Positions 31,691 to 42,902 of a stretch of DNA of 64,000 bases are shown here, one piece after another. The position numbers and the translations under genes are program-made. Under the pieces are notes generated by a model. It searched no databases, had not been told where the DNA came from, and saw nothing but the letters and a program-made list of their open reading frames with translations. Position 1 is the stretch's first letter; each line of letters opens with the position of its first letter. This DNA comes from Hysterangium stoloniferum. Taxonomy: Eukaryota; Basidiomycota; Agaricomycetes; Hysterangiales; Hysterangiaceae. The stretch spans positions 620,001 through 684,000 of the forward strand of contig WHVD01000036.1 of NCBI GenBank assembly GCA_015178975.1, given 5' to 3'.

Positions 31691-31929
31691 GATATTTTAA
31701 GTGTACATGCATGAAATTATGCATTAGCCTCACTGAGTATAGTCCACAATATACATTTGCAAGAATTTTGTTGAAGGAGAAGGGTGAGCTGCCTCTAGAG
31801 AGGTGGGGGTGTGTCATCACCATTTCCAATGAGCACTATGTTGGATGAATTCAAATCCATTCCTTTCATAATGGTATGCAAACAATAACACACAGAAAAC
31901 TGTTACTAAGAAAGAACACAAAGACTTTA

Positions 31930-32399
31930 GAGGAGGACAACCAATAAAAATAAAAATGATTTACTCAATCAAGTATATATTGATATTGTTTGACATACAA
32001 ATAATATTTTATCAGATCCAGTCTATCAGGCAATAACATTCTGGAGAATAGGGAAATATTGATGTTTATCCTGCATCTGACAAAAATTATTCAAATAATC
32101 ATTTTGTTGATTATCCTTTTGGAATAAAATGTAGTGGTAGGCCATGATAGTTCTGGTTAAGTTTCTGAATGAAATGAAGTTGAATTATATTAACTATTTT
32201 TGAAAAGTCAAATATATTCCATAAAATACATCTTATCCCATGACATTTGTATGTATATATTTTAAATGTGAGGGTTACCAATACAGATCATAAATCATAT
32301 TCCTACAAAACTCCATCTTTACACAGTAGTATCTATTCTTAGACTATTATATTGTAAAAAAACAATCATGGGAAATAGTTCTCCCCATTATATTTACAA
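31930..32399. repeat. AT-rich repeat family copy
   Basis: Region 31940-32190 aligns with 34480-34730 (shared ATATTGTTTG, TTATCCT-CATCTGA, CTTTTGGAATAAA and ATAGTTCTGGTTAA). Region 32285-32399 aligns with 62240-62345 (ACTCCATCTTTA..AGT, AATAGTTCTCC). Noncoding; part of the same scattered family as 2872-3530. Confidence 0.6.
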
Positions 32400-33330
32400 A
32401 ATTCACAGTCATTCCAGGGAAGTTCTGGGGATTAGTAGTACAAGACAGTGTATCAGAATAATTACCAGAAGTAGGTAACAGTTGAGATGGACTTGGCTTC
32501 AGCTTATGGGCTGTGCCCTCGTACACTCATTTGGGTGTCCATATTTCAAGCTCATAGAATGCATAGAAGGAGATGTAGATTCCAGAGTTGCCCATGGGAG
32601 TTCCAGGAATCAAGCATGCAGACAGACAAGAGGAGCAGAGACTGGATTGGGGTGTAACTTGTTCAAGGGTCAAACTTGTTTGAGATTCAAACTGGATTCT
32701 AAGTACATGAATATAGCAGACTTATATAGACTTTGGAATGTAATAATACAAAATCTGGTATTAATGAGGGGCAGAACTATTAAACATAAAATGAAACAAG
32801 TAACTACCAAACTAGGTATTAGGGATGGAATGGAACGGGAGCAGAGAATGAATCATGAGAGGTCATTAGACCATAATGGGAACAGGGCTCTGTTAAAGGG
32901 GTTCCAGGGAGTCCGGTTGGGGTCCGGTGACTGGTCCATGAGATACAGAGAGTTGGGTATAAGCAGGTTGATGTCTGGGTCTGGCAGAGTCCGAGGACTG
33001 GTGTATATGACACAGTGTCGGGTATAGACAGGTTGAGGTACAAGTCCAGTGGAGTCCAGACAACTGGTGCATATAGGGTGATGTGCAGGTTCCGGGACTC
33101 CAGTCAGAGTCCAGTTCAGGAGATGATTAAGAACATATAACAAAGTTAAATGTCAAAGGGCAGAGTCTGATGGATTCTGGGTCATAACAGAAGATGTCTA
33201 GTTGGGGAAATACAGGGTGGATGCATACAGAGAGTCAGGCATAAACAAGTTGATGTGCAGGCTCTGGCGGGAACTCCAGTTGTAACTATACAATATAGAG
33301 GGTCAGGAGCATGTATGATGGGGTCTGGGA
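32400..33330 (-). repeat. Diverged LTR of a second Ty3-like family
   Basis: Bases 32400-32650 match, in inverted orientation, 63045-63290, which lies just ahead of a Ty3 gag fragment. The module GGCTTCAGCTTATGGGCTG links it to the other Ty3 LTRs of the window. The rest (32880-33330) contains loosely repeated GAGTCC, GGTCC and ATACAGAGAGT words, also seen at 36270-36386. The long plus frame through 32482-33027 is a by-product of the LTR. Old fossil without a partner LTR. Confidence 0.5.
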
Positions 33331-33389
33331 GCTCGGAGGCTGGTGGGTTTTCCAGTTCCTGACACCATTCTGGTGAAGTCATTGCCAAG

Positions 33390-34322
33390 AGAACTGGTGT
33401 TAGCCCATCTGCCATATCCAAACTTCACTCCAAACAATGTTCTCTCCTTCCCAAAGCTGTTGGGGTCATCCCTCAAAGCTTTCCCATACCAATATCTGAC
33501 ATGCTCAACACCTCATCACCTCTGGCAAAGCTGAAAATGCTGTCCAAGTGACCAAAGCCCTCACCAACATTATCAACCAGCCCCTCTCTGCCAATACAGT
33601 CTGCCTCCACTTGAAGAAACCTGGTATGAAGGCTGTGGTCAAGTCAAAATGCCCCTTTTTTTCTGCTAGACATTGCAAAGCTCGGTTAGACATTGCCTAT
33701 GCTCACAAGGATTGGACTATGGAGGACTGGAAGAAGGTCATGTGGTCTAATGAAACTAAAATCAATCACCTAGGTCAAATGGACGTAAATGGGCATGGAA
33801 AAGGGCAGGTGAAGGCTTGAATGATAGGCTGGTAGAGGGAACTCTGGAGTTTGGAGGAGGTTCTCTCATAATGTGGGCTGTATGACTTGAAAGGGAGTTG
33901 GCTTTCCTAGAAAGATTGATGGTAGGATGGATGGAGACCTCTATCTTCAAATTTTGAAGGATGAGCTCCAGAAAACCCTGGAGTATTATGGTCTCAATCC
34001 TCCTGACATCATCTTTCAGCAGGATAATGACTCTAAGCATACCTGCAGGCTGGTCAAGAACTGGCTGGAGAAGCAAGAATTCAGGACTATGGTTTGGCCT
34101 GCACAGTCTCCAGACCTGAATCCTATTGAACATCTCTGGGGTTCTCTCAAGAGAAGGCTTGCAGAGCAGGAACCCCCTCCCAATGGAATCCATGAATTCT
34201 GAGAAAGGGTTCAAGTGGAGTAGGATAGAATACCAGTTGAGGAGTGTCAGAAAGTAATTTAAAGCATGCCTAGAAGGGTTCAGGCAGTGCTTAAAGGAAA
34301 AGGTGATTATACCAAGTACTGA
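33390..34322 (+). mobile_element. Decayed Tc1/mariner transposase
   Basis: The plus strand carries most of a Tc1 transposase in pieces: an N-terminal part from about 33390, then KPGMKAVVKSKCPF, HKDWTMEDWKKVMWSNETKI (33548-33820), and the C-terminal part MDGDLYLQILKDELQKTLEY, IIFQQDNDSKHTC and SPDLNPIEHLWGSLKRRL (33927-34202). The first catalytic Asp of the usual WSDETK is Asn here. Frameshifts and stops separate the pieces. Left and right ends are not certain; a Tc1-like end occurs at about 35085-35111 after an intervening repeat. Confidence 0.85.
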
Positions 34323-34474
34323 TAATATGTAAATACCCTTTCATCAGAACTCATGGTATTGCTGTTTTAAATTGATCATATCTCTACACCCTGTGGCCCA
34401 AATCACATGACCCAGGGAGAAATCTTGTAGTCAAGGGTATGTACTATGTATGACTCCACCAAAGCTAAGGAGGA

Positions 34475-34995
34475 TAACCCAAAACTTTAAAAGTTATTTA
34501 TCCACTAAAGTATATATATTTATATTGTTTGTTGTAAAATTAATATTTAATCAAATTCAGTTGATTAGGTATCACTCTGAAGAATGCAAAAATATTAATA
34601 TTTATCCTATATCTGAAAACATTTAGTCAAACAATCATCTGTAGATTATTCTTTTGGAATAAATTGCACAATGAGGATTGGTACCCTAGATAGTTCTGGT
34701 TAACACTCTAAACCAACTAAATTTAAATCATATGAAATATATTCGAAAGTTTGCTTGTATACAAGAGAATACATCATAATCCAAAGATTAAGTCATAATC
34801 CAAAGATTAAGTCATAATCCAAAGATTAAGTCACAACCCAAATAATCTTGTGTAACTATGTCATTTGTGTGTATTTTAAAGGGGCATGCATATTTTAAAG
34901 ATGAAATTTCAGGTAATTAAATATAAACTCATAGAATAAGTTGTCATGGTCAGAGGAAGTAGTCTCACTTAAAAATATGAGGATTATTCAGTAAA
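34475..34995. repeat. AT-rich repeat family copy
   Basis: It matches 31940-32190 and 3290-3530 in consecutive parts, so it shows that those two belong to one longer family. It contains three tandem copies of a 19-bp unit, CATAATCCAAAGATTAAGT, near 34767-34830. It lies between the Tc1 transposase and a Tc1-type end. Confidence 0.65.
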
Positions 34996-35084
34996 CTTTT
35001 GTATATTCAATACAGTGTGACCATCCTCCTAAGTGGAATTCCCACACTGTAAGGCAGTGCACTTCACACACTGTATTTGGGGTT

Positions 35085-35113
35085 AGCATGGAAAGGGTTT
35101 TTGGAGTCACTAT
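35085..35113. repeat. Tc1-type terminal sequence
   Basis: AAAGGGTTTTTGGAGTCACT followed by ATA is the mirrored form of the element end at 24330 (CAGTGACTCAAAAAACCC..). It could be the right end of the Tc1 element at 33.4 kb, displaced by the AT-rich insertion at 34475-34995. Confidence 0.45.
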
Positions 35114-35149
35114 AATTAAATTAAATTAAATTATTTTCATCCTACAGTT

Positions 35150-35830
35150 TTCTTTATTAAGTAAAATGATCTGTGTGATCAATATTCTTCATATGAAACA
35201 TAATCCTTGTCATATGAAGAATCAGGATCTACTTCCAAACACTCCACTGGGTTTCAATAGAGAAAGAGTTGAGGATCAAGTGGAGCCTCAGGTAAAGTTA
35301 TCCACTTCCCTGTCCACACTGGTAAACTAGGTAATGACTCAATTCTATTAACAAGATCAGCACTTGTCTTGAATGATAGTGGTGAGCTTTTAACCTGAAA
35401 TAAATACTATAAGACATGCTACATTTGGCATATAATGAAAGAAGATCCTACCCAGGGATAGATTTAAGAATGCATCAATTTGTGTATTTGGAAGACCTGT
35501 TGTACCTAGCCACTTTGCTAGCTCCCATTCATTTAAGCCAGTAAATGGGTATGTCACATTTCCAGGATCAACTTCTATAGCCATTGTCTGTTTATATGGT
35601 GTACTTCCCTGCCTAAATGTTTTTCCAGCATTGTGGAATTGATATCTATAATAATGAGCATAAGGATCATCTGATTCTGTGACAGATAGGGGGGAATATC
35701 TGAGTGACAGTGCATCATCCATACTATGATCACTATCAATCTCCATCATATGCTTATCTTCCCAGTTAGACAAGGCATCATATGCATGAAAAGCATCAGG
35801 ATCATCAGGGTCAAGTTGCTGCACTGGCTG
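35150..35830 (-). pseudogene. Plavaka-type DNA transposon protein fragment
   Basis: The 144-codon frame (35824-35390) includes YHFHN-like text, GKTFRQGSTPYKQTM and YPFTGLNEWELAKWLGTTGL then PNTQIDAFLNLSLG. This is the conserved N-terminal block of Plavaka (CACTA-related) proteins of basidiomycetes, usually YPFASKDEWELAxWL..IDxFL. After a probable 55-nt intron (about 35452-35397) comes PLSFKTSADLVNRIESLPSL, then WTGKWITLPEAPLDPQLFLY, a stop, and NPVECLEVDPDSS. Only this N-terminal region remains; the DDE catalytic part is absent. Confidence 0.7.
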
Positions 35831-35934
35831 TCAAAGAAACATGCAGCACAGTCCAGAGATTTCATTTGTGTACTACTAGTCCTATTTCAGTACCAAAATC
35901 CCTACCATAACTAGGCACAATACAAATAGGTATT

Positions 35935-36386
35935 AAGTGCAGGGCTTATGGGTGGGTTTCTGGGGAAACCTGTGGACATTCCAGGAAGGAGGTGGCTTCA
36001 GCTTATGTGCTGTGCCTTCATAGATCACATTGTCCAATTTCAAACAGGAGCAGACAGGGAACCCGTGGGTTCCAAGAATACACAGGGAGTAAAGACAAGT
36101 AGAAACTAAGTCAATTTTCTGATAGGATTGTATGTACAAATAACTAGTGGACTATATAAACTAGTAGATTATTGTACTACTAACTTAGACATACAAAAAG
36201 ACATATCAAGAGTACAATAACACAATAAACCAGATGTCAAATGAGCAAAGATGGATTGAGAACAAGGGGATCCAGAATATCTGGACAGGGTCCAGTGTAT
36301 AGTTCATATGATACAGAGAGTTGGCACATGTAGAATGAGGTTCAGTTTATCCAGGTGGAGTCTGGTGCGTGAGATTGTGTGATATA
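35935..36386. repeat. Fragment of the second LTR family
   Basis: It shares GTGGCTTCAGCTTATGTGCT and later GATACAGAGAGTTGG, ..GGTCCAG.., ..GGAGTCTGG.. with 32480-33000. It is truncated by the Tc1 element that starts at 36387; the LTR-like sequence may resume after 37979. Confidence 0.45.
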
Positions 36387-37977
36387 CAGTGACTCACAAA
36401 AATGTATTGAATGTTTTGCAGTTTCAACTTACATACCTTATACCTCATTAGATAAAATAGAAAGAATCACCAAAATATTTGTCAACATGCTCTATCATGC
36501 ATAGTGGGATATAATATAATGTCATTGTGTAATCTCCATAAATGGAAACAATAGAAGGTTCCTTGGATACCTTTTGTTGCTGACAAGAGGTTAGGTGGGA
36601 AATTACTTGTATGTAGTGCTTGGTATAGCCACCCTTTGCCTTTAATGTATCTGAAACATTCCTCTGCATATTTGAAATCAAATCCTGACACACTTTGCAT
36701 CAATCTTATACCATTCCTTCACCACCCTCTCCAAAAGCTCTTCCATCCCCTGGAGTGCATTCTCATACCCTGCCAACCTCCTCTTCAGATGATTCCATAA
36801 GTGTTCAATGTGATTCAGGTCAGGAGACTGTGCTGGCCATGAGAGAACCCTGAAATCATTTATTGGACCCAATTCTGAGCTTTCTTGCAGGTGTGCTTGT
36901 GGGTATTATCCTGCTGGAAGCTGCAGATTTCATAGTCACTAAGGCTGGCTTGTAGATCATCCTCCAGAATCTGTATATACAGATCCCCATCCATCCTTCC
37001 ATCAATCCTGCATGTATACCCAACCCTCCCTCACAGCATACACCCCCATACCATCAAAGATCCACCACCAAACTTCAGGGGTTCCCTCAACCAGCCTATC
37101 ACTCAAGCCCTTCCCTACCCCTCCCCTGCCTATTTCCACACCCACTTCCTACCATCTGACTCCAGCCTATATATTTTTGTCTTATCAGAACCATACCACC
37201 TTCTTCCAGTCATCCACAGTCCAATCCTGATATGCCAAAGCAAAGTCCATCCTCTCCTTTCTATGCTTGTTAGAAAGAAGAAGCATTTTCTTCTTTACCA
37301 CAGACTTCATCCCCAGCCACCTTGAGTACACAATGCACTGTTTGAGGATGGAGTGACTGGTTGGTGATAGTTCAAAGTGCCTTTGTTGCATTTACAGCTG
37401 TGTCAGCCTTCCCAGAACTGATAAGGTATCATACAAGACAGATGTTGGCTATAGAGAGTTTGGAAGGGTGACCACCAGAGGCCTTAGGAATATAGGAATC
37501 ATATTAAGAATGAAGTTTAGAGATAGTAGAAAATCCATAGCCAGTAGAAAGTGAAATATGTTTGGTAGAATAGCCAGCATCAAGTAGAGAAAGGATCTCA
37601 TACTGGGCAGCAGGGGAAAGGAGATGCATATTTGGAATTAGGAGAATCTTATCTGTGACAGCCCTTTGACTTATACTTCAGCACAACATAATCACATAAC
37701 ATGTTGAAAAAAGATAAACAAGTGCAAACAATCTACATAGTACATGATTTTCATGCAAGAGCCTGTCAGCAACAAAAGATATCCAATGAACCTTCTATAT
37801 GAAAATATTCATATTGTTAACATATATGGAGATTAATGTCATTATGTCATATTGGACTATGCATTATAGAGCATGTTGACAAATATTTGGGTGATTTCTA
37901 CTATTTTATCTAATGAAGTATAAGGTACATATGTAAGTCGAAACTGCAAAACATTGGATACATTTTGTGAGTCATTG
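36387..37977 (-). mobile_element. Decayed Tc1/mariner element with both ends
   Basis: The 1591-bp element is bounded by TA (36385-36386 and 37978-37979), with inverted ends starting CAGTGACTCACAAAAATG and matching for about 100 bp. The minus strand encodes a broken Tc1 transposase: QQRHFELSPTSHSIL, then GMKSVVKKKMLLLSNKHRKE and YQDWTVDDWKKVVW (37391-37185); a central GGGSLMVWGCM-like part (about 37080-36900); and DFRVLSWPAQSPDLNHIEHL (36872-36678). Many stops and frame changes separate the parts. Its ends differ from those of the 24.3-kb element, so it is a different subfamily. Confidence 0.85.
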
Positions 37978-37979
37978 TA

Positions 37980-39449
37980 AAGAGTTGGATACTTTTAGGG
38001 TGTATTCTAGGTCCCAGTGGGATGCCTGGTCCTAACAATAGGTATAACCAGACCAACCATAATTGATTTTAGTTTGAAATTGAAGTCAGGACAGAGATTT
38101 GATCTGATCTGATTTGATCTCTCATATTAAATATTGAAGCTCCAATAGCAATCTGCCCAAATTGAAACTCTGATAGTCTGAACCTAAAATCTTTTTCATT
38201 GTTCCATGTCACATCCCTTTCATCATGGTCAAAGCCAAATGAACTATACCCAACTTTGCTCTGTTGAACAAACTTCAAAATAACCAACAAGCAAGTTGTA
38301 TTTTTTCTCTTTGCTTTCTTACTAAAACCATGGGGTGAACAATCAAAGCTAAAGAAAGCAAACAGAAGGTGTCACCAAAACAAACAGCTGCAGAAATACT
38401 TCCCAGAAGATCTACTTGCCACAATACTAATAGACAGGACAAAATTATTGTGTTCTGGATGATTGCTTACTTCTCTAAAACAGATGTCATGTAGCTAATA
38501 TGGAATTGAGAATCCTAAAGTATTTATGACAGAGGGAAATTTGAAACAAGCAGAACCAAGAGTCTAGATTGGGATAGGAAACAAAAAGAGGTCCTGATCT
38601 TGGTTGGGCTTGATCAGGGGACAATATGAATACATGCAGTCAGTCTAATTGTAGCTGTGGATCAGGAGAACAATATGTGTGTGGTCAGTGGTCCAGTTGT
38701 GGCCCAGTTGTGGCCATGTATGTGTGGTAAGATGGCCAGAATTACACTAATGGTACTAATCTATGATAACATCAATTAATCACTTTTTTTAAATCACAAT
38801 TGTATTTGAAATTGTCAAATTTATTTTGTTAAATAAATATTTATTAAATATATTTTAAATACAGATGATGGAGCAACTAAAGTAGTAGGAGTAGTGAGAG
38901 CAGTGGGAGAAAGATATTCATTCATGAGAGATGTTGTGAGTGCTTGCCATCTCTATAGTGCTCTGAGAGTATTTGAAACTGGGTGATGTTCTCTGAATAC
39001 TCTGGTACCACTGGAGCCTCCTAGAAGCTCCAGAGCACATGCCCATTTTACTAATGTACCTGTTTCTCTTCTGTAGCAGAAGAGCATCAGACTCCCCAAC
39101 CTAACAACAATGAGGAAAGTCTTTCCCACTCTTTTAAGCAGCCCAGTCTCATTCAATCCTGAGTTTCCCCTTCATATGAATCCTTTCCTTGTGTTTTGAT
39201 GGGAAATCCTTTATGTCAATACTTTAAACTGGAGGGTGCTTGGAGGAATAGGGTAATGTGAGTTATATGAATAATATGAATTAGAAGCTCTCACATACCC
39301 CACAACTTGCTCCATGTTGACAATTCTGAGTGTTTTTCAGGACATGATTTAACTCAGATACTTATGGAAATTTTATTAATTATTTACAATTCCATACTTT
39401 TATATATTTTTGAATCCATTAAATATAAATAAGTCAGTCTATCTTTGCA
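37980..39449. other. Unassigned AT-rich DNA
   Basis: No gene recognised. The minus frame 38069-38290 (GYSSFGFDHDERDVTWNNEK) and 38953-39156 are open but motif-free. Probably old transposon-derived sequence. Confidence 0.4.
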
Positions 39450-39700
39450 ACTGGCCCTGAATACTTACTTGCAGGGTAATAATAAAATCCTCAAACATTA
39501 TATCACCAGTCATATCTGTGTCTTAGAGTAGGATTTCACTCTTCCATAACTGCAGATGCCAATCAAATTGATAGTTATAGCAAATTTTTATTTGGAATAA
39601 TTGTTATTCAAGGGATGAATTCCAGCTTCCCCTCTTTGTTATAATTTACACTCAAATTACTATGAAGTCATTGTATCAACCAGGACCTTGTTCCATTATA
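39450..39700 (-). pseudogene. Helitron helicase 3' scrap
   Basis: The segment 39474-39550 matches the end of the helicase at 1313-1385 (ATAATAAAATCCTCAAACAT versus AATAACATCCTTAAACACTA; both then read CAGTCATATC). The part 39580-39700 matches 1555-1690 (GGAATAATTGTTATT, AAGG-ATGAAT-CCAGC). The sequence between is deleted. A second, more decayed Helitron copy. Confidence 0.65.
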
Positions 39701-41122
39701 CCCCCATCCCCTCATGTGGCTTTGTATATCCCTGCGGTGTCATATTGAGGACCTTTTCACATTCGGGGCCCCATTTATTCTCATTTATCATTCAAACTCG
39801 TACCCCTATTTCCGTCCTATTCCACTCACCTTTTTGTTATTGAATAATTTATGTAACTCAGAATTTCATTGTCCGCCCCCCATTGTTAAGGTTGGTACTC
39901 TCACCCAGCACCCCTGCGGTGAGACTTGACGCAAGTTTCACAAGGAGAATGAGACAACGTTTATCCCTCTGTAGGATTTCAGCTCATTCAATTTTCCTAT
40001 TTAATTCCTTTCCATTAGTGTTGTTTACCGACGAGGTGCACATAAACACATAAACACGCAGTACGTCTCCGTTTTCCCAGCTCTGATTTCGGGTGCGAGT
40101 CCCCAACTTGTTTTTTTCGTTTCAACACTCTGAATGTATATTATACAGCAGATATCGTCTAATTCAAGCATTTGAAGCGACTCGACTATCCACAGCTCAA
40201 CATGCTTCAAACGAAAACCGTACTCCAATGACTACGTGTAATCATCATTAGGCCTCGTGCGCACACCAAACACGGATATCTCTATGGAACCATACCTTCA
40301 TCTCATATTTAACACACCGCATTACCCACCCGCCCGCCCCCCGGTACTTCGGTCCCATTTTGTACTTGACCACCCACCTCCGATTCACGGCACTCTGTGT
40401 CCCCGTGCTAATGGGTCTCATGAGGCCGTTCGAGTTCTTAAATTTCTTTCTTTAATGGGTGGATGCGCTCGTAGCCCGTTTTCAGCGCAACGCCCCCGCG
40501 GCCCCCCAGCAACATCCCGCGAATGATCTCCCTTTCCCCGACTGCGTCATCCTCCTCCTCCTCCTCCTCCTCTTCTACATAATCCCGCGACGTACCGAAT
40601 TATATCAAACGGAAAGAAACACCATCATCGCCTTCGTTTAGTTCTTCCGGTGTGAAGAGTTGCTTTGGCAGAGCATGGGCGTTCGATCAAGGAGCTGCGG
40701 ACGGATGTTATGCTGATGCGGCTGGCCGCTGTCGATAGGGTTAGTAATGATAGATGGGTGCAGCGCAGGGCTTGTTGGATGTGATACTCTGTAGGAGCGA
40801 GAGGGGAAGAGTCAGTTTCCATTGCCATCCCTTTGCAAGGAGTATGTCGACATTGGCGTTAACAGCACCGTCGACGCTGGCGCACTGAGGGAAGACGCAC
40901 CTCGGGCCATATCCGCGACTGTCAAACACAAGGCGGTGTTGTCGAAATATATATCAGATCCTTCCCTAGATACAACCTCCCCGATCATGTAGGCCGTCGG
41001 CGGCGGAGGTGAGGTTGGGGTGAGCCCCCTTTGAAGCGGACCAGGACTGTGAATCATTGCGTTTCTTCACTTTTGTTCGAATGATGTCTTTCTGATTCCA
41101 GTCTTCTAGCTCAGACCTGTCA
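39701..41122. other. GC-richer host-like DNA, no firm gene
   Basis: A (TCC)n microsatellite lies at about 40549-40574. Minus frames 41057-40812 and 40828-40625 follow each other in different phases and could be two exons (LTPTSPPPPTAYMIGEVVSR; GSDIYFDNTALCLTVADM), but no splice pair is clear. The plus frame 40257-40526 is Pro/His-rich and motif-free. Confidence 0.35.
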
Positions 41123-42072
41123 CTACTGCGAAATAGCCATCGTCATCCCACCAGTTGCCGTCGCCCCGAGCGCAATCGCAGCGCCGTCTCCGGGTGAGTC
41201 CATTCCTCTGCCTCCTTCGTCTGATCGGAGCGGGGGTGTAAAAATGGATATATCAGGACAATTTAAAGGACCGACGCCCATGCCATCTCCCCCCATGAAG
41301 AAAATCGGGGAAGCTGTCGTTGGCGGCCGTGTTTTGGAGGTGGGAGCTCCAATGAGGGAGACGGAGGCATCAGGTATGAATGTGGATGCTGGTGCGACTG
41401 GGATGAATGTGAGCAGTGAATTCGTCAGAGGAGGGATGTCGAAATGGCCTTGGAGCAAAACGATGGCAAGGGGAAAGTGTACGCGTGGTGTGACGGGGTG
41501 GACAAAGGATGAGGCGAAGAGGCTTGCCTCAGTGTAGAAGGAAGGGAGATTATCGACGTCTCTTAATTGACCGCGGCAGTAGAAGAAAAGCTCTTTTCTA
41601 ATATCGATGCCGTCCGGGGCCTGACTTTTTCTTATCTTTACGCCCTTCTTTGTTGCCGAGGCGTCGTACAATTACTCCTCACCGAAGGCCCAGGCCACCA
41701 AAGACGTTCCCATTGGACTGCACACCCACGCCCCCGCTGATACCTCTGCAAAGTTGTCGTCATCTTCAGTCCAACCACAACTCTCTCGATCACTTCTCGC
41801 TCCCTGGCTTCAACAGACCCATTCACGCTCGCGTGTCTCCTGCTCCGAGAACAACACCCAGAACAACAACTATCGCTGGGGGACATCATTCCATCTATAC
41901 TAAAGCCAGCATAGTCCCATGTTGGCGCGGCCTATTGGTGTTCTTGATCGTCTGCACAACCGGAGCGTGTGTTTCGTTTTGCATTGGCGTGTCATTATGC
42001 ACTAATTTGATCTCGGCGTTAGACTGTCTGGAACACACTTTGAGTGAATTCGGTATATTCTCATATGTTTAA
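41123..42072. other. Open frames on both strands, strand undecided
   Basis: Minus 41671-41123 (182 codons, Pro/Ser/Thr/Gly-rich) overlaps an open plus frame 41244-41537. Plus 41650-42072 (140 codons) has a Pro/Thr-rich N-terminal half and one strong hydrophobic segment WRGLLVFLIVCTTGACVSFC, a possible membrane anchor. The plus frame with the membrane segment is the better candidate, but no family is recognised. Confidence 0.3.
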
Positions 42073-42902
42073 TTTACTGACTTGGATGTCTGTGTTAGAC
42101 TGATACGGGTTACCTTGAGATTGCTTCATCATTTCTTCAAGTTTCACTATGCTACCACTGGAAAACACGCTCATCCATCACAGTCTTCTCACGGCGCTTT
42201 GAGCCACATACCTCTCTTCTTCTTTGTTCTTTTCTTTCGTTGACATTATTTCGCCATTCGTTGTCTCGCTATATCATTGTCGTGAGCAAATATTTGATTG
42301 TTTCGGATATCCTTCCATATATATCAATCGCGGAAAAAGTCACTATGACACATATTCGCTGATAATATTACTACCAAAGTTATCCTTCAAAATACCTGCC
42401 CATGCGGACACTATTGTTCGGACGTGTACGCCTTAAAATGCAAATCACGTGTATTTATATTCGCGTTATGTAAGCCTGTATGGTTGCATAGAGCTCACAG
42501 AGCCCGGGAAAAAACTAGAGTCAAAGCAGGAGAAGAGAGGGTCAGGGTCCCAGGCAGAGTCCAGGCATAGGTCTCAATCCCAATTGGGAACAATGCTATT
42601 ACTTGACCTGCCCACCACCACAGATAGTTATGCTTTCCCCCACAATGTTCTCATGTTCTTTCGAAGAATGTGATGGCAGTTCTCAAACATGATCAAATGT
42701 TGATTGAACCTGCCGAGGTAGCATAAATGATTTTTTATATAACAATCGGTTGTTATTCAATTATAAGTAATCCTTCCAGATAATCCAAGTGCATAAGGTG
42801 AAGTAATCTACCCTATACTTTATTTTATTTTATATCAGCTCTGATACATTACCTTTTTTTTTTAACACACTAATTAGAGTGTATTTGTAGCTAATATGGG
42901 CA
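42073..42902. other. Upstream region of the kinase gene
   Basis: No gene recognised. Around 42515-42560 GGGTCAGGGTCCC and CAGAGTCCAGG words recall the second LTR family, but the match is too short to annotate. T-rich and AT-rich sequence precedes the kinase start. Confidence 0.4.

Noticed and set aside
32482-33027. 181-codon open frame
   Set aside because: It runs through an LTR-like segment that has a matching noncoding copy at 63 kb; no protein motif.
38069-38290. 73-codon minus frame (GYSSFGFDHDERDVTW..)
   Set aside because: Looks protein-like in part, but no family, no splice context and no second copy.
41123-41671. 182-codon minus frame
   Set aside because: Low-complexity Pro/Ser/Thr/Gly content with an open opposite strand; cannot be supported as a gene.
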